From assembly GCA_964621785.1 (NCBI GenBank), contig CAZUPD010000021.1:1-64000 (forward strand): a stretch of DNA of 64,000 bases, written 5' to 3'. A model generated the notes under the pieces. That model saw nothing but the letters and a program-made list of their open reading frames with translations. It did not search any database and was not told the DNA's origin. Every line of letters starts with the position of its first letter. Positions within the stretch are counted from its first letter, which is position 1. Positions 8,854 to 16,722 of this stretch are shown piece by piece. Position numbers and translations under genes: made by a program. The stretch is from JACKDW01 sp964621785 (GTDB lineage Bacteria; Myxococcota_A; Polyangia; Nannocystales; Nannocystaceae).

Positions 8854-10443
8854 TCAGTGCTTTACTTCTGCGTTTTTTCGCTGCAACTCGATGGCTGCCT
8901 CGTCGCCGACGGCCTCTGCCTCCTGCAGCAACCAGCGGAAGATCGGCATGGCGAGCGCGTATTGTTTGCGTTCGTTCCACAGCCAGACACCGTGGGCACA
9001 GCAGGCTGCGTGGACCTGTGGGAACAGCACTCTTCGGGCATCCATACCCCCGATTTTTGTTGCATGTTCACATGATTCGCGCAGCTGGGTCCACTCGCGC
9101 CACTCGTCGATCGGGAGCTTTTCGCGACCGCCGCGGACCCGGTTGTGCAGCGTGTCGCACAGTTGCTCAACGGTGACGAGCAGGCGGCTACGCAGGACGC
9201 GGATCGCCTCGGCTGCGAAGCTCTCGGGCTCGTCGGTACCGACGGTATCGACCAACGACAGACCCGCGGCCTCGGCATAGTCGGCGATGTCTTCACAGAC
9301 TTGCTTGCGATAGCGGGCGAGGACTTCGGCGGGGTCGAGTGGGGCTTCGAGGTTGAGGACGCGTCGCCGCAGGTGCTCGAGCAAGCTGTCGCCGGCGAAC
9401 ACTCCTTCCCAGGCCGTCACGAGCTCAGCGAGTTTGTGCGGTCGCAGTCGCAGCCATACGGGACCCTCACGCCGGAGTTGGGCATGGCGGGCGAGTGCTC
9501 GCTGCAGCGGCGTACCTTCGGGTTGTGGATCGTCCTGGGCACCCGTAGATTTTGGTTGCCGTTTGGCGTAGAGAATCCGTGGGCAGGCGAGGGCGCGGTC
9601 TCGCCACACGAGCGTGTCACGGCGTTTACCCGCGCGAAACCACAGGGCGATGAGGTTGATATCCGGCGGTGAAGGTTGCTGATACAAGCGAGCCGCAACC
9701 ACCGTCAAGAATCGAGCCTGGGGCGAGGGTTCGCGGTTGCAGTGACCGAGGCGGACCACTTCGTCCCAGTTGCCCAAAGCTGCGGCGTCGGCCATCAACC
9801 AGTCCCAGGCGATCGTCAGCGCGAGTTGTGGGGTGTCGTCGTTGCGCAGACTCGAAGCGCTGAGCATCAGCTGGCGCGCCTCATCACGGTCGCCGCGATT
9901 GGCCGCCAACAACCCCTGGGCGACCACACCCGCGCCGGCGAGCGAGGGCAGGGCGTGGAGTTTGTTCTCGACCCAGGTGGCATCGTCGGGGTCGTAGATC
10001 GGTTTTGCATAGGAGGCCCATGCGGCCGCCAACACGGCGCCTCCCTGGCGATCTTCAGACCAGGTATTGGCGGAGATCCGCGCGAGGTGATAGGCGAGCC
10101 ACGTCTGTCCGCCGGCGATCGCTCGACGAGCGAGGGTCCACCCCAGGTCGGCTACTTTTTGCCAGTAAATCGCAAGGGTGATGAGCCCGACCAACAGCGC
10201 CCAGGTCGGTGGGCGTTGGAGCTGGGCCGCGAGGTCGGTGTGGGCGGCTAAAATTGCAAGTGCAAGGAACGGGCCGCGCGCAGGATTTTGCTGCCAGCGC
10301 CCATCCGTCGACGAGTGATTTTTTGGTGGAACATCGGCCAAGTGGTGATGCTTGAACGGACGTGGTCGCATCCGGCGATGACGCTGATTCGCGGACCAAG
10401 CGAGTGCTGCCAGGGCAGCGAGTAGGAGCATCGAGGGGCTCAC
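8854..10443 (-). CDS. Membrane-anchored helical repeat protein of the Hsp70 operon
   Basis: A 529-residue protein. Two or three hydrophobic segments lie in the first 120 residues (MLLLAALAALAW; a pair near 70-110), followed by a long helix-rich region with a TPR-like rhythm (AWASYA, GLLAANRGDRDEARQLML, NWDEVVRLGH). The C-terminus has further helices. The GTG start overlaps the stop of the upstream J-like gene as GTGA, so translation is coupled. It is the third gene of the Hsp70/J-like operon, and its repeats probably bind the chaperone or its clients at the membrane (inference). An earlier in-frame start would lie entirely inside the J-like gene. TGCAAGTGCA occurs at 10255. Confidence 0.7.
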   Translation of the reverse strand: MSPSMLLLAALAALAWSANQRHRRMRPRPFKHHHLADVPPKNHSSTDGRWQQNPARGPFLALAILAAHTDLAAQLQRPPTWALLVGLITLAIYWQKVADLGWTLARRAIAGGQTWLAYHLARISANTWSEDRQGGAVLAAAWASYAKPIYDPDDATWVENKLHALPSLAGAGVVAQGLLAANRGDRDEARQLMLSASSLRNDDTPQLALTIAWDWLMADAAALGNWDEVVRLGHCNREPSPQARFLTVVAARLYQQPSPPDINLIALWFRAGKRRDTLVWRDRALACPRILYAKRQPKSTGAQDDPQPEGTPLQRALARHAQLRREGPVWLRLRPHKLAELVTAWEGVFAGDSLLEHLRRRVLNLEAPLDPAEVLARYRKQVCEDIADYAEAAGLSLVDTVGTDEPESFAAEAIRVLRSRLLVTVEQLCDTLHNRVRGGREKLPIDEWREWTQLRESCEHATKIGGMDARRVLFPQVHAACCAHGVWLWNERKQYALAMPIFRWLLQEAEAVGDEAAIELQRKNAEVKH

Positions 10444-10820
10444 CCGACCCTCCAGTCGAACAACCGCCAAACCTCGGGCCACGGGGGATGGGCGGGATCT
10501 TCGTCGGTCTCCGGTGGCGCCTCGGTGCCTTCGTCGGTTTGGGTTAAGTTTGATGCTTGTACAAGGTCTGCCCACAACTCGTGGACAATCCGCCGCTTTG
10601 GATCGCGCAACTGTGCCATCGCGGTGCGGACGAGCTCAGGCGTTCGCGGCCGCGGACCGAGCGGTGTTGTGTAGGTCGAAGCCTTGACGACGCCGAGCTC
10701 GAGTAGCCCGAGGAGCTTTTGCCCTTCGCGTTCGATCTGCTGGCGGGAACAGCAGGGCGTGAGGCCGAGGACAAAAAACGGGTTGTCCGCAAGCGCGTCG
10801 TCGTGTCGACCGGAGGCCAC
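10440..10820 (-). CDS. Degenerate J-domain-like cochaperone
   Basis: A 126-residue protein. DNPFFVLGLTPCCSRQQIER followed by a helix and VRTAMAQLRDPKRRIVHELW follows the J-domain plan (NPYxVLGL-x5-S-x2-(E/D)I, later a helix with D-P-x-(R/K)-R). The HPD tripeptide that stimulates Hsp70 ATPase is absent. The region between helices II and III instead reads ASTYTTPLGPRPRTP, so it may bind its Hsp70 without classical stimulation. It lies 31 bases downstream of the Hsp70 gene and overlaps the next gene by four bases. Confidence 0.72.
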   Translation of the reverse strand: MASGRHDDALADNPFFVLGLTPCCSRQQIEREGQKLLGLLELGVVKASTYTTPLGPRPRTPELVRTAMAQLRDPKRRIVHELWADLVQASNLTQTDEGTEAPPETDEDPAHPPWPEVWRLFDWRVG

Positions 10821-10851
10821 AGGCGATTATAGGTGGTCGCGCGAGCAGCTG

Positions 10852-13320
10852 CTAGCGCACTCCGGAGTCGTGGCCGAGCCGGCGGTCTTCGGGGTCGTCG
10901 GGAAGCAGTTGCCAGAGCTTTTGGGTGATCCGGCGCAGGGTGGGCACATCGTCCTTGTTGAGGGCGATCTTTCCCTCTTTGACGAGGGCTTGGGCGGCGA
11001 CCAAGTCGGTCGCTTGGTCGATCTTGGAGGCCGCGCGTTCAAACCGGTGGTGCCAGGCGTGGGGATGCCGGAGGGAGGCGGTCGAGGCCAGTCGGGTCAG
11101 CAGCCGCAGTTGGCGTTGCATCTCGAGGGCGTCGTGGGTTTTCCTTGCATGTTCAATTGCTTTAGCGGTTTCGGTGAGCAGCCGGGCCTCGTGGGGGAGG
11201 CCGAAGTCCGCGATCACAGCGGATGCCCAGATCATGGTCTCACGCGCTTCTTCGTCGAGTTTCGGCCACCGCTTCTCGAGTTCGATCTGTTCGATCTCGG
11301 CGTCGAGATCGAGGAAGGCGCGGCGGGCTTTTTGCGCGGCATCGGTGTCGCCCCCGGCAGCTGCCGAAACATCGGTCTCGAGGCTGGCGAGCCTGGCTTC
11401 GATGCTGTTGAGACGCCCGATCGCCGAGATGACCTTGTTTTGAAAGGCTTCGGAACGCAGCTCGATGACACGCTTTTGCGTGGCCTCGAGGCTGGCGACC
11501 AAAACTTCGGGGCTGGCCTCGGGGACAAGTAGGTGGGCGACCTGTTCAAACACTTGGTCGAGCGAAGGGACGAGGGCGCGGGCTGACATCCGGCCACCGC
11601 GGTCGAGCTCGATGGTGACTTCGACTTCGGAACCGGCGGGAAGATTTTGTTTGATGGTCTCGCCGCGCAGCTCGAGCGAGCCGACTAGGCGACACAGGTG
11701 GGCATCTTCGAACTCTCCCTGGACGATCGGGATCTTGAGCAAACATTCGTCGCTGCCGGCCGGGATGGTTTCGACAGTGCGCAGGTTGAACGTCCGACGC
11801 ACGGGCAGGGGTGCGCCGCGCTCGAAGTAGACCCGCACGTGGTTGTTGGCGAGGGCGACTCCGACGGTGCGCGACAGGGGTGGATCGCTGATTGTCAGTC
11901 CTTGGACGATGGTGAATGTCGGCGGCTCGATGGCCACGGGGGACTCCGGTCCGCGCCGACCTTCGATGCGAAAGATGTTGGGGCGGCGCGGGAGTAGGGT
12001 GACTGAAAGGACAAATGCACCCTCCTCGTCGATCTCGGTCCACGGGCTTTCCCACAGACCGTCGCTGCGGATGACCCGAAGTTCCTTGGGCGCCTCGTCG
12101 GGTTCGCTGTCGACCAACTTGCCGACGACGTGGGGCGTGATGTCCGAAGACATCGCCGGGTGTTGCAGCCACACGCGTTGACCCCGGGCAATCGGTTCGG
12201 CCTTGATGGCGGGGCGTGCATCGAGGCCGGCGGTAGCGGCATAGATCGCGGCTCCGCGGGCGACCAAACTCATCGGATCGAGACCCTCGGTGGGGGTGAC
12301 TTGGAGAACCTGTGACACGCGGCGGCGGACGATCGGCATCACCGACGGACCACCGACTAGCACGACATGTTGGAGATCGCCGGGTTTGAGTCCGTGGGTT
12401 TCGGTCAACCGTGTACATACATCGAGAGAACGATCGACCAGCGACATGCACAGGGCTTCGAGTGTGTCGCGGGACAGCGGGAGCTCGAGGTCGATGGGAT
12501 CGCCGTCGGGAACCGCGAGTTCGATGACAGAGATCACGGTCGAGGTCGCCCGACTGAGTTCGATCTTTGCCTCTTCGGCGAGTTGCTTGAGTCGCGTGAT
12601 CGCGGGTCCGTGCGTGGGTTCGCTGCGCGAGATGACAACGTCTTCCAAGCGTTTGATCTCGGCGAGGATCCAGTCGACGATCGCCCAGTCGAAATCGCGG
12701 CCGCCCAGAAAGTTGTCGCCGTCGTGGCCGATCACCCGCAGCAAACCATCGCGGGTTTCGAGCAGCGAAGCGTCAAATGTGCCGCCGCCTAGGTCGTACA
12801 CCAGCCAGCTGCCGGTCGCCTCCTCGGCCGACCAACCGGCGGCGAGGGCCGAGGCGATCGGTTCTTGCAGCAGCTCGACCTGTTCAAACCCAGCGAGCCT
12901 GGCCGCTTCGGAGGTGGCAGCGTTTTGCGGCAACTCAAACAGTGCCGGAACCGAGATCACGGCGCGCTCGGGGACAAACCCAAATTGGTCTTCGATATCC
13001 TTGCGTAGCGACTTGAGGACCTCGGCCGACAGTTCTTCGGGCGTCTTGGTGAGGCTGGAGGCCTTGAATGAAATTGCCTGCGAAGTCCCCATCAGGCGTT
13101 TGAACTCCCCGCGGGTATTGTTGGAGTCGCGTTCGAGGTAGCGGCGGGCCCGGGCACCCACCGTGACATTGCCGCGACTATCGATCCGAACCACCGAAGG
13201 TGTCAGCGTGGCACCTTGAGCATTGCGGATGGGGGTGACCTGTTCGCCGTCAAACACTGCGGCAGCCGAGTTGGTCGTCCCGAGATCGATGCCGACATAG
13301 CGGGGAGTTGCGAGGCTCAT
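10852..13320 (-). CDS. Atypical Hsp70-family chaperone (822 residues)
   Basis: The nucleotide-binding domain (about 8-366) is intact: phosphate-1 GIDLGTTNSAA (10-20), phosphate-2 VYDLGGGTFDAS (174-185) and adenosine motif LVGGPSVMPIVR (321-332). After that the protein departs from DnaK. A beta-rich region of about 200 residues replaces the canonical substrate-binding domain, and a long acidic helical region runs to the C-terminus. At 822 residues it is much longer than DnaK (about 640). No GrpE or normal DnaJ is nearby; instead it heads an operon with a degenerate J protein and a membrane repeat protein. I infer a dedicated chaperone for an envelope or signalling complex. Confidence 0.88.
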   Translation of the reverse strand: MSLATPRYVGIDLGTTNSAAAVFDGEQVTPIRNAQGATLTPSVVRIDSRGNVTVGARARRYLERDSNNTRGEFKRLMGTSQAISFKASSLTKTPEELSAEVLKSLRKDIEDQFGFVPERAVISVPALFELPQNAATSEAARLAGFEQVELLQEPIASALAAGWSAEEATGSWLVYDLGGGTFDASLLETRDGLLRVIGHDGDNFLGGRDFDWAIVDWILAEIKRLEDVVISRSEPTHGPAITRLKQLAEEAKIELSRATSTVISVIELAVPDGDPIDLELPLSRDTLEALCMSLVDRSLDVCTRLTETHGLKPGDLQHVVLVGGPSVMPIVRRRVSQVLQVTPTEGLDPMSLVARGAAIYAATAGLDARPAIKAEPIARGQRVWLQHPAMSSDITPHVVGKLVDSEPDEAPKELRVIRSDGLWESPWTEIDEEGAFVLSVTLLPRRPNIFRIEGRRGPESPVAIEPPTFTIVQGLTISDPPLSRTVGVALANNHVRVYFERGAPLPVRRTFNLRTVETIPAGSDECLLKIPIVQGEFEDAHLCRLVGSLELRGETIKQNLPAGSEVEVTIELDRGGRMSARALVPSLDQVFEQVAHLLVPEASPEVLVASLEATQKRVIELRSEAFQNKVISAIGRLNSIEARLASLETDVSAAAGGDTDAAQKARRAFLDLDAEIEQIELEKRWPKLDEEARETMIWASAVIADFGLPHEARLLTETAKAIEHARKTHDALEMQRQLRLLTRLASTASLRHPHAWHHRFERAASKIDQATDLVAAQALVKEGKIALNKDDVPTLRRITQKLWQLLPDDPEDRRLGHDSGVR

Positions 13321-13541
13321 ATGGCCTAGCAGGGTATCGGAATTTTCAGCGTTTCGGACCTCTGGTCACTCCCTCGTGAGATCCGGCATTTCCTCTGTGT
13401 TGTCCGTTGATTGCGCCGATATCGCCGATTGCTTGGTCGCTGGCGACACGCGAGAAACACCACGCAGGTTTGACAAACGTGTGTGTGCGCGAAATGTGTC
13501 GGAAAGTTGCGAGGCTTGGGACGGTCGGCGACGGTGGGACC

Positions 13542-14090
13542 GTGACTCGCGGATCCTTGGCTTGTTGTGCTCTCGTCCTCGCGTGTGCGGGGTGCAGCGA
13601 AGCAGTCGACCGCAGGCCACAGCCGCGGCAAGCCACGCGATCGACCCTGTTTGGGGCGCCTGAGTTGGTGCCGACCCGGGAGGGTGAACGGATCCGTCGC
13701 GAGTTGGCAACCGCTGCAGAGATCCGCCAAACCCTCGCGGGGTTTTTGCCGTGGCGTATCCACCACGTCCAAGTGCGACTGTCCCACGAAGGAGTGCGCG
13801 GGCGGGTTTCGGTGGTCCTACAAGTAAATCCAGATGCGGCCGAGGTCGAGCCGTATGTCGACCAGATTCAGCGAATCGTCGCCGGGATTGTGCCCGAAAC
13901 AGGCTGGCGAGCCGAGCAGACGACGGTGGTCGTCGGAGCCAGCGAACGCGACATCCCCGGGCCACGCGAGCCGTTTCGCCCCCGCGACATCCTCCTTGTG
14001 TTGAGTATTTTCGGCTTTGGGGCGAGCTTTGGCGTGGTGGTCGATCGCAGTCTCCTCAGGCGACAGCGCTCCGAAAACCATATCCACTGA
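13542..14090 (+). CDS. Lipoprotein with YscJ/FliF-like domain
   Basis: A 182-residue lipoprotein. From GTG 13542 the signal peptide is short and ideal, ending at lipobox CAGC; an upstream ATG at 13494 would give a longer version. The middle segment (QVRLSHEGVRGRVSVVLQVN, then VEPYVDQIQRIVAGIVPETG, then AEQTTVVVGA) matches the second domain of YscJ-type ring lipoproteins of type III secretion (A-S-V-hydrophobic, Y-x2-QI-x2-(L/I)VA, (V/T)VV). A single transmembrane helix near the C-terminus (ILLVLSIFGFGASFGVV) also fits YscJ. The first YscJ domain is missing and no other secretion gene is nearby. Function remains open. Confidence 0.55.
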   Translation: MTRGSLACCALVLACAGCSEAVDRRPQPRQATRSTLFGAPELVPTREGERIRRELATAAEIRQTLAGFLPWRIHHVQVRLSHEGVRGRVSVVLQVNPDAAEVEPYVDQIQRIVAGIVPETGWRAEQTTVVVGASERDIPGPREPFRPRDILLVLSIFGFGASFGVVVDRSLLRRQRSENHIH

Positions 14091-14126
14091 AATCCACGCC
14101 CTCATACGTTCCGGTGAAGGATCGGC

Positions 14127-14531
14127 TTATTCCGATGCGGGCTGGTGTCCCAAAAATTGTCGTGTCGCCGAAATCCCACTCCCGGCGAGGGCGAGCCACG
14201 CGACCGCTGCGACCGGTCCTGGGGCGCCACCAAAGTCGAGGTTGATCCAGTGATAGAGCAGGGCGTGTGCAACAACAAGTGTAGATACAAAATGCATCGA
14301 GTGCTGGCAGCGGTGTCTCGCCGCCTCGCGTAGCGCCATCGCGATACTGACGGCGGCAGCCAGCCAGGACATACCGAGGAGCAACCCGCCGACCACATCA
14401 TACTGTGGACGAACGCCGTGAAACAGTTTGGCGAGCACGACTGCACATACAAGGAGTAGGGCGAGTTGAAAAAGGCCTGTATTGCGCCGCGGGTTCGGCG
14501 AAGGTGCGTGAAACCCCGAGTCGTTCGACAT
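14127..14531 (-). CDS. Four-helix membrane protein, unknown
   Basis: A 134-residue protein with a polar N-terminal 18 residues and then four predicted transmembrane helices (starting at LFQLALLLVCAVVLAKL, VVGGLLLGMSWLAAAVS, MHFVSTLVVAHALLYHW and GPVAAVAWLALAGSG). I do not recognise the family. It converges on the YscJ-like gene and lies 68 bases downstream of the sigma-factor gene in the same direction, so it may be co-transcribed with it. TGTAGATACA and TGCACATACA lie inside it at 14280 and 14442. Confidence 0.62.
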   Translation of the reverse strand: MSNDSGFHAPSPNPRRNTGLFQLALLLVCAVVLAKLFHGVRPQYDVVGGLLLGMSWLAAAVSIAMALREAARHRCQHSMHFVSTLVVAHALLYHWINLDFGGAPGPVAAVAWLALAGSGISATRQFLGHQPASE

Positions 14532-14599
14532 GCTTGGATCGTCGGTGATCCAGCAGCTTGTGCCAACGCTTGAGTTTGGCAGTTGCAGCGCGGCCTGGG

Positions 14600-15394
14600 C
14601 TAGGGCGGACCGCGGTCGCTCGTTTTGTGCTTCGGGGCGGATCGTTTACCCGGCTCTGGATCGGCCATTGGGGCATCGGGATCGAAGCGTGCGCGCAAAT
14701 GCAGGGCAAGTTTGCGCAGAACTCTGGCGTGGCGTCGTGAAATCGTACTCACGCTCACCCCGTAGGCCTCTTTGAGAGAGTGCATCGACTGCTCGCGTGT
14801 GTAGAGGTCGTCGAGTAACCGGCGCTCGTCCGGCGTACACACCTCGTGGAGGACTTGGTGGAGGACCTCGCGTTGTTCCACTGCGAGCACCTGATCGTCG
14901 GGCGGTGTCGCGTCGGGATCGGGTGCACTCTCGATGATGTCCGGACCCGCGGTGATGTGATTGAGCACCACCGCAGCCGTGGTTTGGCGGATGAGTTCTG
15001 CTGCTGCATATACACGTTCATCGAGGGAACGCGGATCGTCGCTCGCCGCGGGGAAGTGGTTGCCCATCAACTCGGCCGCCGACTGGCTCATCGCCATCGT
15101 CTGGGCCGCGCGTTTGATTCGCCTGCGGTTGCGCGTACGGGAGCGGACGGCGTCGATCATTGCCCCGCGCACGCGGTAGTAGGCGTATCCCCAAAACGGA
15201 ACTCCTGTATCGGGGTCGTAACGGGCGGCGGCACGGGTCAACGACTCGTAACCGATACTGACAAACTCGTCGTAGCTGAGCACGCCGAGGTACTGGGAAA
15301 CGCTGTGGGCGACGCGGCGGATCTTCGGAAGATGGGCGACGACCAGTTGGTGACGTCCGCGCGTGAGTGGAGCATCTGCGCCGTCTTGGGACAT
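14600..15394 (-). CDS. Sigma-70-family sigma factor (sigma-28/FliA-like)
   Basis: A 264-residue sigma factor. Region 2 is clear: HLPKIRRVAHSVSQYLG, then YDEFVSIGYESLTRAAARYD, then PFWGYAYYRVRGAMIDAVR, the arrangement of sigma-28/SigB-type (group 3) factors where region 2.4 reads F-x-(T/G)-YA-x2-R(I/V)-RG-A(M/I)-ID. Region 4 has a helix-turn-helix (MHSLKEAYGVSVSTISRRHA). A perfect AGGAGG eight bases before ATG 15394 fixes the start, excluding the longer frame from 15442. No anti-sigma factor is adjacent. The regulon is unknown. TGCATATACA lies inside at 15005. Confidence 0.85.
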   Translation of the reverse strand: MSQDGADAPLTRGRHQLVVAHLPKIRRVAHSVSQYLGVLSYDEFVSIGYESLTRAAARYDPDTGVPFWGYAYYRVRGAMIDAVRSRTRNRRRIKRAAQTMAMSQSAAELMGNHFPAASDDPRSLDERVYAAAELIRQTTAAVVLNHITAGPDIIESAPDPDATPPDDQVLAVEQREVLHQVLHEVCTPDERRLLDDLYTREQSMHSLKEAYGVSVSTISRRHARVLRKLALHLRARFDPDAPMADPEPGKRSAPKHKTSDRGPP

Positions 15395-15585
15395 CGTGTC
15401 TGCCTCCTGATAGGAGTCGCATACGTTGCGACGGATAGACAAGCGGCGATGCTTATCATCGCCGGGGGTGAATAGGGCAGTCGTTATGGTCGCAAGTCAG
15501 ACGGGGTCAAGCAGGCCAGATAGTTGTGCGCACAATGAATCGATCGCGCGCGAGAAAACGATGCGTATTCAAACGAATTTTGAAG

Positions 15586-15939
15586 TTAGTTAAGAACGCG
15601 GGTCTCACAGGCCTGTAAGTAGCCGCGCAGAGAATTGAACTGTTGCTCGGTCAGGTCGTGAAACCGGATGGCGAGTTCCGACCGGCTGGCCCGCACGACA
15701 ACGCCGTGAACGGGGAGGTTGGCCGATCGCTCCGGAAACGACAGGACCATCGTTACGCGTGTGCCGCGATCCTCCCAGGCCGGTCCGAGAAACCGGCACC
15801 CACCGAGGCTCAAGTCTTCGAGGATGCGGGACAAAACCACCTCCGAACCGATGACATCTGCACTCGCGCGGATCCGAAGTCGAGGGTGGTACCGAGCATC
15901 ATCTGTAGAGGTGTTCACAAGTGCATCATACCGACTCAT
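15586..15939 (-). CDS. PilZ-domain protein
   Basis: A 117-residue single-domain PilZ protein, the usual c-di-GMP receptor fold. It shows RLRIR (RxxxR-type) near residue 22, then DLSLGGCRF ((D/N)xSxxG motif), then beta strands ending VHGVVVRAS and a C-terminal helix. It should bind c-di-GMP in the cytoplasm, though the spacing of the first Arg motif is slightly unusual. ATG 15939 is preferred because residues encoded upstream are low-complexity and unrelated. The partner is unknown; it lies upstream of the sigma-factor gene, same strand. Confidence 0.75.
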   Translation of the reverse strand: MSRYDALVNTSTDDARYHPRLRIRASADVIGSEVVLSRILEDLSLGGCRFLGPAWEDRGTRVTMVLSFPERSANLPVHGVVVRASRSELAIRFHDLTEQQFNSLRGYLQACETRVLN

Positions 15940-16157
15940 CGCGCATGTGGGTGAATGCGCGATGGGAGAGTCGTCACATTTTCCTGGGCCGGTTTGCGAG
16001 ATGGACGCCGTGACACCCGTGGGGAAATTGCTGTGCCAATTTGGCAAAGCATCCGAGCAAAGCGGCCGACACAATCGGAAAAGTCGGTGTGAATGCCTGG
16101 GTTCTGGCAACTTGGACGGTTGGCCGCGAGATTGCTATACGCATCGTCGGTCCCGCG

Positions 16158-16670
16158 ATGTCACGGCTGCACACAATACTCCTCACTCTCCTGCTGGGTA
16201 TCAGCCCGGTGTTTGCCACTGGTTGCAAGAACACGCCGACGATCCCCGGCACCAAGATCCCCGACACCGAGGAAAACCGCGAGATCCTTCAGGCGGTTGA
16301 GCGCTATCGGATCGCATTTGTGCGCCAGGATGCCGCCGCTGTGTTGTCGACTGCCCACGAGACCTACTTCGACGAGTCCGGGTCCGACGACCCTGGCGAC
16401 GACATCGTCTACGAACAGTTGGGCAAGACCCTGCGGTTGCGCCTCAACCAGATCGAGTCGGTGCGCTTCACCATGGAGTACCTAGAGATTTTCATCCGCA
16501 ACGAGCGGGCGACCGTCGACGTGTGGATGGACGCGAGTTTTCGGATGAAGCCGGTGGTCGATGACGAGGGCAACGAACGGATCTCCGCCCGTTACGCTCG
16601 CAAACAGGACTGGGCCCGCTTTGAGTTGGTCCGCGAAGGCGAGAGCTGGCTGATCACCAAGGGCATTTGA
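16158..16670 (+). CDS. Lipoprotein with NTF2/SnoaL-like fold
   Basis: A 170-residue lipoprotein whose signal peptide ends at lipobox FATGC. The mature part begins with a short Pro-rich spacer and then ILQAVERYRIAFVRQDAAAV, a helix pair followed by strands as in NTF2-like (SnoaL/DUF4440) proteins: a helical start with xYxxAxxxxDxxA(L/V), then curved beta strands (VDVWMDASFRM, WARFELVREG). These folds often bind small ligands, and no catalytic signature is evident. ATG 16158 was chosen because it gives the signal peptide. It converges on the cobA-hemD gene. Confidence 0.65.
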   Translation: MSRLHTILLTLLLGISPVFATGCKNTPTIPGTKIPDTEENREILQAVERYRIAFVRQDAAAVLSTAHETYFDESGSDDPGDDIVYEQLGKTLRLRLNQIESVRFTMEYLEIFIRNERATVDVWMDASFRMKPVVDDEGNERISARYARKQDWARFELVREGESWLITKGI

Positions 16671-16722
16671 GTGGGTCGCGCAACGTGGTGCCGACCTGCG
16701 GCGTTCGGTATCCGGTTGCGGG

